This document shows, in pieces, positions 15,001 to 21,600 of a DNA stretch of 64,000 nucleotides. Location of the stretch: assembly GCA_039566865.1 (NCBI GenBank), contig CM076949.1, forward strand, positions 4,989,501-5,053,500, given 5' to 3'. The stretch is from Aurelia coerulea (Eukaryota; Cnidaria; Scyphozoa; Semaeostomeae; Ulmaridae). The first letter of the stretch is position 1. Each line of letters starts with the position of its first letter. Made by a program: the position numbers and the translations under genes. The notes under the pieces are model-generated. The model did no database searches, was not told where the DNA came from, and saw only the letters and a program-made list of their open reading frames with translations.

Positions 15001-18000
15001 TCATACATCTTCAAAATTGGTCCAGGGTACTATTCATCGTGGCATGCCAAAAGTGCATGGTTTATTTTGGCCCACCAAGTACTTTACATGCATCCTTGAT
15101 TAAGGTACTGTAATTTGCAAAAGGAAAGAACAAAATACCAGCGTTGATCGTTGGATCCCAAGATTCTTCCGGTGATGCATGAGTGAATAATTTTGAGAAA
15201 CACCGCAACATGATGAAAAAACAACTGCAAATATGTGCAAATTTATATTACTTGATTACTTGATTAAGTTGTTGTGTCTGGAAAATATTATGTGTTTCAT
15301 TTTGGTTTTCTCTGTCATGTTTTAGCGAAATGTACCCCAAAACCACACAAATATTCGCCAAAGTCAGGATGCCCATTCTATAGGTTCATCATATTGCATG
15401 GTGACAGTTGTGCTTTTCTGATAAGAAGACACATGAAAGATACCGAAAAACATTAGTTTGCAAACTTAATGTGAGAATTTCCAACTTGCAACGCGTTCAA
15501 GCAAACAATCCGTAAAATTTTAAGTTCAGTATTTTTTCTTTTGCATCCCATAATTTTTTTTAATCCAATATATTCATGGCAAACTTATATTTTTAGGTAG
15601 CCTAGTTGTCTGAGCATTATAAATCAGCAAGAGTTTTGTGTCTTATGTTGTTCTTCTATAGATATTGCCTTTCAACTGACTTTGTGGTTTTTGGGGTACC
15701 TTAGTTTTTGGGGTACATGTACCTGTAAATCAAATTCTTTGATAGAACTTCCCTGCACGAAAATACATGGCTAAACTTGACCTTGTGCAGGCAAAGTATT
15801 AGCATTGTAGTGGGGAATATGGCCTTGTTATGACCTTGTACTAACCTTTGAAGACAATTTAAGGCTATAAGTAAGATTCCAAGTTACAACCAGTCTAACA
15901 CAAGGTTTCCACAACGCTAATTAGCATTTTTCGGGCCATTTACAAAGTTACAGCAAGGCTTTTCTAGGCTAGAACAAGGTTGCAACGTCATAACTACAAC
16001 GCTTGTGCATGGCTATTACTGTACATGGCCTTGTATTTTTGTACAGGTACGAAAAACGGCAAAAAGGGAAACATGTACATTAAATAGGAAAAACGAAATT
16101 TTGAAAACATTCTCTTTCATCTGGGAAGAAAAAGGTCTTGTTTGTATGTTTTCATTACTTGGTATCCTGTTTGTAATATACTTCTTACATGAGTTTGAAA
16201 TTTGATATTTGTTCTACTGTTATTTGACACTTCTTTTTGAGAGAGTTTTCATTCCTTATGAGAACATTTCAGGAGTTGTATCTCTCCACAAGGGGCATAT
16301 GACCAGGGCCATAGGAAGCATCTCAAACTTTGGGGGGGGGGGAGGCATGACACTTCAAATGCATTTTTTTCTCAAGCTGAAGGGGCACCTCCAGAAAATA
16401 AAAAGGGTACTCCTTTGTTTAGTGAAAAATCTTGGGGGGGCATGTGCCCCCAGTGCCCCAGTTTCTACGGCTATGCATATGACTCCACTTACACCAGAAA
16501 GCATTAGAGATCTTTACAAGAACAACATTGATTTTTTAATGGTTAGCAAACTATAATGTTGATGTATGGCAGATAAAAAGATGTTAGCTTGCAACTATGT
16601 ATATGAATAATAATTTATTGAAATATTAATGCAATGCTTTATATCTGCCATCCATCAAGTGTTAAGTAAGAAAATTTTAAATAAATTTTAAATAAAAAGA
16701 TCAGTGAATAAATTAGAGCAATTTTGTTGTCCCACTACTATTTGTGAAAGATGACAATGATTGCTGATTTCTACCGGGAATAATAATTGAGCTGCACTTG
16801 GGGAAAAAGAAAAAACTTAAATCGGTCAGTTCCACAATATGGGGTGAAAAGAGTTGCTTTAATTCTGACATGATTTACGGTTGTATGAATGAATTTTTCC
16901 TTTGCAATGTCCATATGGCCATATCTTTATAACCTTCTTTCTGCTAAGCAAGTTCATTAATCATAGTGCTTGGGCTCGCTGTCCTTCTGTAATTGCTTGT
17001 AACAAATCTAGCTGCACGTCACTGGATCATTTCAAGCTTTGACATATTCTTAGATGTAAAGGGATCCCAGACTATACTTGAATATTCTTCTTGCGACCTA
17101 CAGTAACAAGTGATTTGTAGCATCTTTCCTTGACATTACGAGGAAATATGCTTTCTGCAAACCTGCTCAAGATTCTTAGGGAGCAATCCCCTCTCCAGGC
17201 TGAGGATCTCCAATCATTATCTCTACTTACATTTTCTTTTCCATCATTTTGCTCCTTGTGGAAAAAATTGTATGAAATTGTTGCACCATCATTTCCTTTC
17301 AACTGTACCAATTTGCTTTTTGTCGTTTTCTGTTCACCAAATCTGCCAGTTGCTGCATGCACCATGGTCTGAAGATGCCCATTTCGTCCCCATAACAGAG
17401 GTGGCTGGTATCTAAAATTTAGCAAAGAATGATACTTGTGCCTCATTAATGTTATCCTTTCTGACTTCTTCTTCTGGACAGTTTTGAATAACAGATACAT
17501 CCCAACTTGTTGAGTGTACTGCATGTACGGGTAGGTGCCACCCACATATTATTATGTTTAAAGAATGAAAACATTATGGAGGGGTTTTTGCTCCAACCGG
17601 AACGAATATAGAGAGATAGGAATCAGGAATGTTGTAACAATAGGCATCATTCTATGTTTATGGGTGGGTTTTTGGGCCCCAAAAAAATTCTCCAAACAAG
17701 GGTCACCTTAAATGTGGGTTGGTTTGGCTCAAATTTCCAAAAGACAATTTAAAATGGGTGTTTCCAGCAAAATTCATCATAAAAAGGTGGGTATTAAGGC
17801 AAATTTTGGTAATTAGAAGTAGGCTTAGGTAATGTTTTGTGTGAAAACCAAGCTAACAATTGATAACTATTTTCACAACAACTTCCTGGTTGAAAGGCTC
17901 ATGACAATAATAGGCAATTCCAAGAAATCATTCTATGACTCTATGTAGTCTACTTACATTTCATTCAATTTCTTACATCTTTTGATCACTTGCTTATTAA

Positions 18001-18145
18001 TCTCTCCGTCTTTGTTTTGGTAAATTGTCGGCCTTTCGCATTCCTCATTTAGTTTCAATATCAACTTGAACAATAGAGTCAAAAGAACAAGAACGATCGT
18101 AAATACCAGGCCAAAAGTATCGAGTCTTAATTCTGGCGCTAACAT
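1..18145 (-). CDS. ABHD2: ABHD2-like monoacylglycerol lipase / alpha-beta hydrolase, 3' part beyond left edge
   Basis: Eight coding exons read on the minus strand: 18145-17958, 17411-17231, 13551-13377, 12417-12234, 8502-8302, 5970-5901, 4609-4525 and 47-1. Phases join without error to give 377 residues so far (human ABHD2 has about 425). Visible features: an N-terminal hydrophobic anchor (about residues 9-32), PPLLWGRNGH, VPGIANHS, FNHLGAHPN, LTSPRIFTYG, the nucleophile elbow GFSLGAN with Ser about 209, NALDDPL with Asp about 345/346, and RHGGH whose last His (about 377) is the final codon in the window. These match the Ser-Asp-His triad of the ABHD1/2/3 branch. The family hydrolyses monoacylglycerols and other esters at membranes; human ABHD2 acts in steroid-triggered 2-AG hydrolysis. 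The substrate here is an inference from homology. The gene is head-to-head with PIPOX, and its introns are almost entirely mobile-element debris. Confidence 0.93.
436..690 (-). mobile_element. LINE 3'-UTR remnant, minus orientation
   Basis: It is an inverted match to 5181-5888, sharing for example CCCATGGCATT and the run from the ATTCCATTA side to the CTAACCTGACATC side. It lacks the 457-bp insert present in that copy and so preserves the empty site. Confidence 0.7.
859..1105 (-). other. Unidentified open frame inside ABHD2 intron 7
   Basis: Minus-strand frame behind a good acceptor (TTTCCTGCAG) encoding PKILQKFPENDVLLFPHF, DLWLEDYKAIDRFRKVP and LLWIHPFHQNL, with stop at 859. It is unusually free of low complexity for this region and reads like a protein exon, but I cannot name a family. 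It could be a captured or decayed exon, or chance. It is not needed for ABHD2, whose exon 7 joins exon 8 in phase. Confidence 0.25.
1522..2160 (+). mobile_element. MITE type A (TA target), ends TACCGGGTGAGTCAGAAAA
   Basis: Terminal inverted repeats of about 25 bp (GGGTGAGTCAGAAAAGAATC and its complement at 2134-2160), bounded by TA. There is no coding capacity. Related copies lie at 22028-23289 and 45697-46719. The TA target suggests a Tc1/mariner-type origin. Confidence 0.85.
2385..2850 (+). mobile_element. Element type C, degraded left end
   Basis: Homologous to 6412-6935 and 29848-30372, ending AGATTTGGAACCTATGCT. The left terminus has turned into short repeats of CTCCAAATCTT. Confidence 0.7.
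2936..3105 (+). repeat. 65-bp tandem repeat, about 2.6 copies
   Basis: Units start at 2936, 3001 and 3066, each with CGTTTTGAAA and AAGATTGTTT, and the first two with GATAAGGCCTATG. Confidence 0.85.
3693..4130. mobile_element. Small inverted-repeat element
   Basis: GACTCATGGACTTTCACAT at 3693 is mirrored by ATGTGAAAGTCCATAAGTC ending at 4130. Inside lies a TGACGTCA palindrome near 3740. No ORF of note. Confidence 0.55.
4151..4190 (+). repeat. Imperfect (GTT)n microsatellite
   Basis: GTTGTTGTTG runs broken by GTAGTTGACATT and GTCGTTG. Confidence 0.8.
4525..4609 (-). CDS. ABHD2: ABHD2 exon 7: catalytic Asp
   Basis: It encodes IPLLLLNALDDPLIPEELL, equivalent to VPLMLVNAADDPL of human ABHD2, which contains the catalytic Asp. 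The acceptor is TTCGTAG, the donor GTAAGT, phase 1. Confidence 0.92.
5181..5888 (+). mobile_element. LINE 3'-UTR remnant, interrupted by a MITE
   Basis: Two pieces (5181-5258 and 5716-5888) match 436-690 in reverse. The end GGAATATAAAAA matches the poly(A) copy at 37100. It lies antisense in ABHD2 intron 6, ending about 12 bp from the exon 6 donor. Confidence 0.75.
5259..5715. mobile_element. TA-flanked MITE (TACAGTAAAAACCCGCG...) nested in a LINE
   Basis: TACAGTAAAAACCCGCGTAT at the left is matched by its complement at the right (ATACGCGGGTTTTTACTGTA). The interior is rich in GGTTCTTA/TAAGAACC subterminal repeats. Decayed relatives lie at about 21170-21291 and 26336-26362. Confidence 0.85.
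5901..5970 (-). CDS. ABHD2: ABHD2 exon 6 (70 bp)
   Basis: A short exon encoding RFASFNDVRDFYRW, which aligns with KFHGYNSLKEYYEE. It was located by phase (2 in, 0 out) and homology. A LINE 3' end in opposite orientation lies about 12 bp past its donor. Confidence 0.85.
6412..6935 (+). mobile_element. Element type C with near-perfect 9-bp TSD
   Basis: Begins GCATAGGTTCCAAAT and ends ATTTGGAACCTATG. Flanks are GCTTAATTG and GCTTAATGG (8 of 9). Confidence 0.8.
6953..7283. mobile_element. Small inverted-repeat element
   Basis: CTAAGCTATCCT at 6953 and its exact complement at 7272-7283. No coding content. Confidence 0.5.
7404..7606. mobile_element. MITE with TIR GTCGGTTTTCCACTAGGCGA
   Basis: The left arm at 7404 (CGGTTTTCCACTAGG, CGAATTTTTTCG) is mirrored at 7550-7606. 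Its termini resemble those of the element at 8949-9507. Confidence 0.75.
8302..8502 (-). CDS. ABHD2: ABHD2 exon 5
   Basis: It encodes RRFYNW and RIYSASNLQELDD, matching CRRFYNF and RLYTATSLMQIDD of the vertebrate protein. The acceptor is TTTTGCAG, the donor GTATGA, phase 2. Confidence 0.9.
8640..8845. mobile_element. Degraded inverted repeat
   Basis: AAAGGGTCTACGAA near 8664 is mirrored by TTCGTAGACCCTTT near 8820. A relative carrying CGTAGACCCTTTCT lies at about 30950-31090 in PIPOX intron 7. Confidence 0.5.
8949..9507. mobile_element. MITE with about 55-bp TIR
   Basis: AAGCCTGTTTTCCACGAGGC at 8949 is mirrored by CTCGTGGAAAACGGGCTT ending at 9507, and the match continues inward through GAGCGGAATTT. 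Confidence 0.8.
9710..10939. mobile_element. Foldback element F1 with 9-bp TSD, carrying nested F2
   Basis: Starts AACAAGGACAGATAATG and ends CTGTCCTTGTT, with arms of over 200 bp. It is flanked by perfect CGTGTGTCC copies at 9701-9709 and 10940-10948. Its right end is split by F2. The host copy without F2 would be about 620 bp. Confidence 0.92.
10325..10925. mobile_element. Foldback element F2 nested in F1, 9-bp TSD
   Basis: Starts AACAAGAGCAGATTTTG and ends with its complement; arms are about 200 bp. Flanked by perfect TATCTGTCC copies at 10316-10324 and 10926-10934, which are terminal sequence of F1. Confidence 0.92.
11223..11497 (+). repeat. Two-copy local duplication of a small element
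   Basis: ATTTCCCACGGGT, AAGCCTAA and ATTAGATGTCACGTGAAAATG recur at 11223-11395 and 11396-11497. Relatives of the TTAGATGTCACGTGAAAA part lie at 58630-58756. Confidence 0.7.
11535..11745 (+). mobile_element. Foldback F family, left arm only
   Basis: AACAAGGACAGATTTTGTA followed by the family interior up to GCGAAAGATGG. The right arm is missing. Confidence 0.8.
11770..11948 (+). mobile_element. Element type C, right half
   Basis: Matches the right half of 29848-30372 from TCTGAAAATATT to the AAGATTTG terminus, directly after the truncated F copy. Confidence 0.7.
11949..12228. repeat. Dispersed repeat R1, copy 1
   Basis: Shares TTTTGTGTTGTA, CCCGAGGTCTTAAAAGTACA, CCGCGGGAAATGTGCGAT and ACGTCAGTCAGG with 28605-28980. 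It ends just before the donor of ABHD2 exon 4. Confidence 0.75.
12234..12417 (-). CDS. ABHD2: ABHD2 exon 4: nucleophile Ser
   Basis: It carries GFSLGAN (Ser about 209) and ICQGYDL. Two donors five bases apart are possible. Only the GTATGT one (exon end 12234) keeps the frame, giving YDLVRA across the junction. A dispersed repeat ends within about 10 bp of this donor. Confidence 0.9.
12451..12535 (+). mobile_element. Foldback F family fragment
   Basis: AACAAGAGCAGATATTGTAA and TTTGATTGACACCTCAATTC match the F family. It lies about 33 bp from the acceptor of ABHD2 exon 4. Confidence 0.7.
12599..12917. mobile_element. G-run MITE (family H) with perfect 8-bp TSD
   Basis: Ends CCCGGGGGG...GTACTTGA and the complement, flanked by AGGATGAG at 12591-12598 and 12918-12925. 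An 8-bp TSD points to hAT-type mobilisation. Confidence 0.88.
13036..13262 (+). repeat. Dispersed repeat R2, copy 1
   Basis: About 225 bp matching 15776-15998 in direct orientation (TTGTAGTGGGGA, CTAACCTTTGAAGA, AGTCTAACACAAGGTTTC). The pair flanks ABHD2 exon 3. Confidence 0.85.
13377..13551 (-). CDS. ABHD2: ABHD2 exon 3: oxyanion-region block
   Basis: It encodes VPGIANHS, FNHLGAHPN and LTSPRIFTYG, the most conserved blocks of the family. The acceptor is TTTGCAG and the donor GTAATG, phase 1. A pair of direct repeats (13036-13262 and 15776-15998) brackets this exon. Confidence 0.93.
13660..15726. mobile_element. About 2-kb transposon remnant with subterminal repeats, carrying a nested element
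   Basis: TACAGGTACATGTACCCCAA at 13660 is matched by the complement at 15705-15726. Further copies of TGTACCCCAAAA lie at 13845, 14017 and 15332, and inverted ones at 15685. No transposase frame survives. Confidence 0.75.
14270..15081. mobile_element. About 0.8-kb inverted-repeat element nested in 13660-15726
   Basis: TGGGTGCGCCAAAATAAAC near 14272 is mirrored by TTTATTTTGGCCCACCA at 15060-15078. Inner arms around AGACTCAACATGAA and GGGATTTAGAAATTGATCA recur inverted at 14791-14860. Confidence 0.75.
15776..15998 (+). repeat. Dispersed repeat R2, copy 2
   Basis: Direct copy of 13036-13262, 2.7 kb away within ABHD2 intron 2. Confidence 0.85.
16304..16474. mobile_element. G-run MITE, 9-bp flank repeat
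   Basis: Starts CAGGGCCATAGGAAG and ends TTTCTACGGCTAT, with internal runs of G. Flanked by GCATATGAC at 16295-16303 and 16475-16483. Related by its termini to 32953-33118. Confidence 0.75.
17231..17411 (-). CDS. ABHD2: ABHD2 exon 2
   Basis: It encodes YQPPLLWGRNGHLQT and DGATISYNFF, which correspond to the PPLIWG-GH and DGAT blocks at the start of the hydrolase fold. The acceptor ends TTTTAG; the donor is GTAAGT after KEN, in phase 0. Confidence 0.9.
17958..18145 (-). CDS. ABHD2: ABHD2 exon 1: start codon and membrane anchor
   Basis: It starts at ATG 18145-18143 and encodes one strongly hydrophobic stretch (residues about 9-32), which fits the type II anchor of ABHD2. It ends in phase 2 at a GTAAGT donor. 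The spliced junction KKLNE-IYQPPL aligns with human ABHD2 in this part of the protein. Confidence 0.88.
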
Positions 18146-18546
18146 TTGCTAGCTGAAGAGATGATGCACTTCAAATGCTTCTTTAGTCTTCCATGTACTC
18201 TAAAGATGATCTTCTAACTTGAAATTGGCAATGATCGCGGGCTGATCGCTCCAAAGGTCACTTCAATACATCGATTGCCTTTTTGTTGACGTTTCGCTTT
18301 GGCGGCTGCAAAAGACAAACGAACCAGGCGGGGCTGGCTAGGCCACTGCCTCATTTTCAGTTCGAAATATTGCGTCCTAAATCAGGAGCACTATAACACA
18401 CGGGCCATCAATATCTTTGTGCTCAAAGTGTGAGCGCATGACATATTTATGGTCCAGCTTTTAAGCTTAGTTTTTATGTTTGACTTCTTCGAAACGAGGC
18501 TCCAAAACTTTTTGATGGCGACGAATCTTGAGAAAGGTTTCATATC
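18146..18546. promoter_or_regulatory. Divergent promoter between ABHD2 and PIPOX
   Basis: 401 bp separate the two start codons, with no repeat or further exon between them. The stretch is locally richer in G+C (around 18290-18350) than its flanks. It carries a TGACGT half-site near 18287 and a GATGGCG motif near 18514. It must contain the 5' UTRs and core promoters of both genes unless there are untranslated exons further away. No TATA box is convincing. Confidence 0.7.
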
Positions 18547-18660
18547 ATGGAAGAGCATAAAATATGGGATGTATGCGTGATTGGTTGTGGAATAATCGGA
18601 AGTGCTACTGCTTACTCACTAGTCAGGAATGGCTGTAAAGAGATCATCGCCCTCGAACAG
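18547..18660 (+). CDS. PIPOX: PIPOX exon 1: dinucleotide-binding fold
   Basis: It holds the start codon and the FAD-binding [11 protein letters not shown]. It ends phase 0 with LEQ at a GTGAAAG donor, the point where the homologous human protein also reads LLLEQ. Confidence 0.93.
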
Positions 18661-21600
18661 GTGAAAGTTTTATCCTAAGCCTATTTATTTTTATTTACTT
18701 CCTTTAGGCCAACCAAAACCGCCAAACTAGGCTATGCCATTATTTTTCGAATCTTTGACTCTGTCTGTCCCCCCACGTTTGCTGTTTTATCCTTGTCCAA
18801 GAAATAAGCAATCATCAAAATTTCTTCATGTTCCTTTGTATCAAAGTCTAACCAGATTAATCTTGGAAACATCGCTAAGTCTTGGAATTGCCTTAACTTT
18901 TGTGTCAAGACTCACGTCAAGAGATCATACTTTGCCATGTTAAATGGTCTAATGGCGCATGTGAAAACTTTTCCTTCAATGACACCTAGCTATGTAGCTC
19001 TCCTCTGGAGGGACCATTATGGAAACAAGGTTGCACTGACCTTTTAATGCTATCCCTGCCATTTCAAACCTGGGGTATTTTTAGATTACATTTTTAACTT
19101 ATACATTCGCACAGTGGCGGCGCCAGCCTCCACGAAGTGGGGGGGGGGGGGCGGAGTAGTTAGGTAGGGATCGGGGGTCCAGGGGGAAGCCCCCAGAAAA
19201 TTGTTTGGGGCCTCGCCCTTTATATCTTAGGGAAACGCCCTTTGTTGAATAAATTTTACACCCTTTCTAGATAGAAAACGACAGATCAAATCATTGATAT
19301 GCATGTAAGAAACTTCAATATAAGGCTTTTTATTGTATTACAACTAGTATTACAAATAGTAAAACTTAAAATGAGTTATATGAGAATGTATTTGAAATAT
19401 ACATTTGATCTTGAACACAAGTGCCAAAGTATGTAGTCCAAGGAAGTCAGCCTGCAACGTTGATAATGCTCAAAGGGGAACTTTTCTTGGCTTGATACAC
19501 AATTGAACAGGAGATTTCCCGCTCACTACTAATGAGCACCAACCACCAACTGCTCAAGTCATTCTTCTCCCATTTTTGCGTGCAAGTATGTGTGCTGATC
19601 AACCTCACTTTGCTCACCAGACAAATGTGTTGGGCTAATCAAACAAAATATAGTAATATAATAATATGACATCACATTATATTGCAGTTTCCATTGCCTC
19701 ATACCAGAGGTAGTTCACATGGACAAAGTAGGGTCATCCGTCATTCCTATGGTCAAAAGTTTTACTCAGAGATGATGCCAGAATGTTTCAGAGAGTGGGA
19801 GAAACTGGAGCAACTGACTGGAAGGAAACTTCTACAGTAAGTAAAACTTCAATTGTAAAGAGGCTGTAAAGGTTTTTATCAATGTCATCAAAACAGCTTT
19901 CTAATTTTTCCAAGAGATCTTGTCTCAAAATTTTAGCTTTTTCATGTGTTTGTACTGTAGTTTGCCAAATAAAGATTGAACAGAGTCTACAGTTGTTCAA
20001 ACCTATAGCACATTTTAGCTCCTTTTCAAGGAACCTGTTCCACCCATCCCATTCAATAGATTATACTTCTCTACAGTAACAAGGACAGATTTTGTAACGC
20101 AACAGCACCAGTTGCTTTTGACTGACACCATTAATGACTAGCGATGGAAGACAGGAAATCCTCTCAACCAGTAATTCAAATCAATCAAATCCTCAAAGGT
20201 TGCCCTGAAACCAGTCAGGCAAACATTGTCACTTTAGGCACGCAAGAGGTTGGTTTTAAGAGAGTCATGAGTTTCTAAGGAAAGAAGAGGATAAATCTAA
20301 AGATCTGCCTGCAGGATTTTGTTTATTTGATTCGAAGACTTGCAGAAGGCTTTTTTTGCAATTCTCTCATTATTGCTCTTCTTTAGTTATAAATGCATGA
20401 ATTCTCTTGAAAATCATCTTTCTCATGCACAAGGCAACAGTTTGTCCTGCTGGCTTCAGGGCAACTTATGCTACTTTGTTTGTTTTGGATTATTGGTTGA
20501 GAGAATGTCCTTGTCTTTAATCATTAATCACTTTGAATTGCAGTCTGTCAATCAAAACCAGTTGAATTGATGCTTGCAAAATCTGTCCATGTTCTCTATG
20601 GTATGAAATTACACAGGCATTTTTTTCGTTTTTGGCAGTAAATGTGGCTTGCTTAGCATCGACGCATTCCCTTTGGATGCAGCAAAAGAAGTAAAAAAGA
20701 ACTTAGATGAAGTTGGAATCAACTCAGAATTGATCAAAGGAGAAGAATTCAAAGCCAAATATCCTATGCTCAAATATGAAAACGGAACCGGGGCTGTTCT
20801 TGAACATGAGGCTGGTGTCTTAATGGCGAATAAATGTGGTCAGACATTCAGGGTGTGTATGTATATCAGATTAATCGTCTATATCAAATTGGATGTCATT
20901 TGCAATTTGCGGCAATGCAAATTACGCATGCAAACCATTTGAATTGCTCACATACATTTTCGCCTGACATCTACTTTGAGACAGACTTTTATCTGATTGA
21001 GCACTTATTTATTTTTCTTTATTTATTTATTTTTCGTGGCAGTTTTGGAAAACTATGATACACTTTTTTTATAAGAAAGTAAGATCCGGGGCTGGTAGGC
21101 AGTTTCTTAAGTTTTTGGGCCATTTTGCTACAGATTGCATTTATTTCCCAATGAATGAATAAGACCCTTTATTAAGAACCTACTTTAGATATCAGCCTGA
21201 AATGGTTCTTATTTATTGGGTACAAAATATATTATTTCAGACTGTAAGTTCTTAACAGATGAAGGTTCTTATGTGCAGGTTTTTACTGTACTTTAAGATT
21301 TCAAAACAAGCAAATGACATAATTCACACTCAAAATAATGTCCAAACAGTTGCTATAACTGTAAAGTGTCAAAACATTTGTGTGTGTGCTGGGAAACTTA
21401 AAACTGCAAATTACAAAAGTTTCTTAGCTTTTTAAATTCAGGTAGGGTTGCTTCTTAACTTTCAAAAAAATTGAGCCTACATGTTTTTTCAGCTGTAATT
21501 TCTCATGAAAAAATGTGTGTGCTACACTTATCTGAAAATTGTATTAATGTTACAAATGGTGAAGGACCTTTTTGGACAGTTAAATTCAGTTTGAGTGAAA

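Noticed and set aside
17231..17545. Taking the whole long frame as ABHD2 exon 2
   Set aside because: The acceptor at 17411/17412 restores phase and gives the conserved EIYQPPLLWG junction. The upstream part of the frame is intronic.
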